From Parundibacterium terreum (GTDB taxonomy: Bacteria; Pseudomonadota; Gammaproteobacteria; Burkholderiales; Burkholderiaceae_D): 64,000 nucleotides of DNA. Shown in pieces: positions 61,920 through 64,000 of this stretch. Location: NCBI RefSeq assembly GCF_014636315.1, contig NZ_BMED01000002.1, positions 620,001-684,000 on the forward strand, read 5' to 3'. A program made the translations under genes and the position numbers. Every line of letters starts with the position of its first letter. Positions within the stretch are counted from its first letter, which is position 1. Below the pieces are notes generated by a model, which did not search any database, was not told the origin of the DNA, and saw only the letters and a program-made list of their open reading frames with translations.

Positions 61920-61947
61920 GCCACAGGCCTAACCTGTGGCTTTTTTT
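61920..61947 (+). terminator. Rho-independent terminator before the aminotransferase gene
   Basis: GCCACAGG (61920-61927), loop CCTAA, CCTGTGGC (61933-61940), then seven T. It lies 89 bp before the argD-like start and about 208 bp after the LysR stop. Confidence 0.9.
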
Positions 61948-62036
61948 GTATCTAGACCAGAACTGAATACGCCTTACAGCCTTACAATCCCAGCCAGAAT
62001 TTTCAATTGCCGGACATTTAACCCAGGAGCCTAGAA

Positions 62037-63227
62037 ATGGAATACAGCCAGTACAACGTCAATGCCCTCATGTACATCACGCCACGGCCGGAACTCGTGT
62101 TTACCGAGGGCAGCGGCATGTGGCTGACCGACAATAACGGCAAGCGCTACCTGGACTACCTGCAAGGCTGGGCTGTCAATTGCCTGGGCCATTCGCCGCA
62201 ATGCATACAGGATGCGCTGATCAAGCAATCCAAAACTCTGATCAACCCTTCCCCGGCTTTCTACAATGCACCGGCCATCGAATTGGCCAGCCTGCTGACG
62301 GCCAATTCCTGCTTCGACCGCGTATTCTTTGCCAATAGCGGCGCGGAAGCAAATGAAGGCGCGATCAAGCTGGCACGCAAATGGGGCCAGAAAAACAAGA
62401 ATGGCGCGTTTGAGATCATCACCTTCGACCATGGCTTCCACGGTCGCACGCTGGCGACCATGTCAGCCTCCGGCAAACCGGGCTGGGATACGATTTTTGC
62501 ACCGCAAGTGTCCGGCTTCCCAAAGGCGGACCTGAACGACATCGCATCGGTAGAAAAGCTGATCACCGACAAGACCGTCGCCGTAATGCTGGAGCCGGTC
62601 CAGGGCGAAGGCGGCGTATTGCCTGCCAGCCGCGAATTCATGCAGGCTTTGCGTGCACTGACCAAAAAGCACAATATCCTGCTGATCGTGGATGAAGTGC
62701 AATCCGGCATGGGCCGCACCGGCTCCCTGTTCGCCTACGAAAATTCCAATGTTGAACCGGACATCATGACGCTGGCCAAGGGCATAGGCGGCGGCGTGCC
62801 GCTGGCAGCCTTGCTGTGCAAGGAAGAAGTGGCCTGTTTTGTCCCTGGCGACCAGGGCGGTACCTACAACGGCAACCCATTGATCACGGCAGTCGGCATC
62901 GCCGTGCTGAAAGCGCTGCTGGAGCCTGGCTTCCTGGCTTCGGTGCAGGAAAAATCGGCCTACCTGAGCAAGGCCCTGCTGAAATTGTCCGAGCAGTTCG
63001 GCCTGCAGGGCGAGCGCGGCGAAGGCTTGCTGCGGGCATTGAAGCTGGGTTCCGACATCGGTCCGCAGATCGTGGAAGTGGCGCGCAATATGGGGCCGGT
63101 GGGCTTGCTGCTGAACTCCCCACGCCCTGACCTGCTGCGTTTCATGCCAGCACTGAATGTCAGCATTGCAGAAATCGACCAGATGATAGACATGCTGGGC
63201 CAGGTATTGCAGCAAGTGAAAAAATAA
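62037..63227 (+). CDS. argD: Acetylornithine aminotransferase family protein
   Basis: A 396-residue class III PLP aminotransferase that converts N-acetylglutamate semialdehyde to acetylornithine in arginine synthesis, or acts on other omega-amino groups. Motifs: [76 protein letters not shown], and PLP-binding Lys248 in [15 protein letters not shown]. Start has AGGAG eight bases upstream. Related 4-aminobutyrate aminotransferases share these motifs, so the ArgD call is likely but not exclusive. Confidence 0.88.
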   Translation: MEYSQYNVNALMYITPRPELVFTEGSGMWLTDNNGKRYLDYLQGWAVNCLGHSPQCIQDALIKQSKTLINPSPAFYNAPAIELASLLTANSCFDRVFFANSGAEANEGAIKLARKWGQKNKNGAFEIITFDHGFHGRTLATMSASGKPGWDTIFAPQVSGFPKADLNDIASVEKLITDKTVAVMLEPVQGEGGVLPASREFMQALRALTKKHNILLIVDEVQSGMGRTGSLFAYENSNVEPDIMTLAKGIGGGVPLAALLCKEEVACFVPGDQGGTYNGNPLITAVGIAVLKALLEPGFLASVQEKSAYLSKALLKLSEQFGLQGERGEGLLRALKLGSDIGPQIVEVARNMGPVGLLLNSPRPDLLRFMPALNVSIAEIDQMIDMLGQVLQQVKK

Positions 63228-63253
63228 GCCAAGCCGCTTAGTCGTACGTACCG

Positions 63254-63278
63254 GGCGGCAGGCTTCCTGCCTGCCGCC
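63254..63278. repeat. GC-rich hairpin after the aminotransferase gene
   Basis: GGCGGCAGGC (63254-63263), loop TTCCT, GCCTGCCGCC (63269-63278); perfect 10-bp stem without a T-run. Possibly an imperfect terminator or mRNA-stabilising hairpin. Confidence 0.6.
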
Positions 63279-63496
63279 TGTCAGCAACTCCCCCTCCTAT
63301 TCCCCCGCAAAAGCTCCTCCCTCCCGCATGTAATACTCCGGGGCATCCGGGAATATACGCAGAACTTTTCGCAAAAAAGCCGGTCTGACTGCTGCTCTCA
63401 AGTAATATAAGAAAACAAAGCGCAATAACCATATAAGCATAATCAGCAAGCCGGCATCATGCCGTCCTTACTCCGACCAACTTCTTAGTGTGCACC

Positions 63497-64000
63497 ATGA
63501 AAATTTCACGTCTTGTGCTATCCCTTGCCCTGGCAGGGGCCATCTCACCTGTGTTCGCCGGTGACGCCTATTACCGATTCCCCACCATCCATGCGGATTC
63601 CGTCGTGTTTACTGCCGAGGGCGACCTGTGGCGCGTGGGCAGCAGCGGCGGCCAGGCGCAAAGGCTGACGACGCACCCGGCGGCGGAAACCAATGCGGCA
63701 ATCTCGCGCGACGGCAAATGGCTGGCTTTTTCTGCATCGTATGAAGGGGCGCAGGAAGCCTATGTGATGCCGCTGGCAGGCGGCTTGCCCAAGCGCCTGA
63801 GCTTTGAAAACGGCGCCGTCAACGTATTGGGATGGACCGCGCAAGGCGAGGTGCTGGTCACCACGCAAAACAGCACCGGCCCTTCGGCACACCGCATCAT
63901 TGCCGCGATCAATCCGCAAAGCATGATCCCCAAGGTGTTTCCTGTGGCCGACGCCAATGAAGCGACACTGGATGATAGCGGCAAGACCCTGTACTTCACG
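63497..64000 (+). CDS. Tricorn-like protease / S41 peptidase, N-terminal part (cut by window end)
   Basis: The first 168 codons of a longer gene. Signal peptide MKISRLVLSLALAGAISPVFAG, then WD40/TolB-like propeller blades (SVVFTAEGDLWRVGSSGGQAQRLTTHPAAE, ISRDGKWLAFSASYEGAQEAYVMPLAGG, KRLSFENGAVNVLGWT) typical of the Tricorn-protease homologues found in proteobacteria, which end in PDZ and S41 peptidase domains (not visible here). It would be periplasmic. The ATG at 63497 precedes a clean signal peptide. Confidence 0.85.
   Translation, partial: MKISRLVLSLALAGAISPVFAGDAYYRFPTIHADSVVFTAEGDLWRVGSSGGQAQRLTTHPAAETNAAISRDGKWLAFSASYEGAQEAYVMPLAGGLPKRLSFENGAVNVLGWTAQGEVLVTTQNSTGPSAHRIIAAINPQSMIPKVFPVADANEATLDDSGKTLYFT

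Noticed and set aside
61742..61924. Minus-strand small gene opposite the leader RNA
   Set aside because: It is antisense to a promoter, leader and terminator that together make better sense.
61799..61947. 6S RNA
   Set aside because: Length is near, but the ends do not pair and the typical central bubble was not found.

Overview
The window looks like a chromosomal segment of a betaproteobacterium, most likely Burkholderiales/Oxalobacteraceae (Herminiimonas/Janthinobacterium-like). This is inferred from gene content and protein style only: glutathione-dependent formaldehyde detoxification, 3-hydroxybutyrate dehydrogenase, several LysR regulators, sigma32-type promoters before hsp20 and htpG, and many GGDEF/EAL/histidine-kinase proteins. 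No rRNA, tRNA or CRISPR array was seen. Both window edges cut genes.

Region 1 (1-15.6 kb) is accessory and visibly rearranged. It opens with the 3' part of an aldehyde-dehydrogenase-like protein whose catalytic Cys is replaced, followed by a YdiJ-type FAD/Fe-S dehydrogenase and a GNAT acetyltransferase. Next comes a block bracketed by two copies of one IS110/IS1111-type element: an internally deleted relic (4783-5068, + strand) and an intact copy with perfect 14-bp subterminal inverted repeats (14229-15614, - strand). The block holds two LysR regulators, a PEP-mutase-family enzyme, a LysE exporter, and a beta-lactamase-like hydrolase coupled to an MFS pump. It also holds debris: a LysR stub, a 5'-truncated VOC gene, an array of three 14-bp repeats, and a truncated second IS110 transposase.

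Region 2 (15.7-29.3 kb) holds small regulated modules: TetR with a secreted alpha/beta hydrolase, a PLD/cardiolipin-synthase-like lipoprotein, two NTF2-like proteins, MarR with a DHA2 drug exporter behind a clear palindromic operator, two orphan periplasmic-binding proteins, a response regulator/histidine kinase pair, two tandem Hsp20 genes behind a sigma32 promoter, and a cold-shock gene. Between hsp20 and the cold-shock gene lies a gene-free stretch with three covarying hairpins that share a CTATCTG loop.

Region 3 (29.5-53.7 kb) is mostly housekeeping and signalling: fghA-adhC; an HDOD-histidine kinase, a REC-PAS-GGDEF-EAL protein and a ten-repeat Sel1 protein in one run; a membrane diguanylate cyclase; an unusual CysRS; bdhA; htpG; a glycine-zipper lipoprotein; a DUF962 protein; a run of hypoxanthine-DNA glycosylase, SpeE-like protein, GspE-type ATPase and MASE1-CHASE-PAS kinase; and a divergent NAD(P)-binding protein/ferredoxin-reductase pair.

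Region 4 (54-64 kb) carries an EmrB-EmrA-NodT tripartite efflux operon, an Old Yellow Enzyme reductase, an NmrA-like protein divergent from a LysR regulator, an ArgD-type aminotransferase preceded by a possible leader-peptide attenuator or small RNA, and the start of a Tricorn-like protease.
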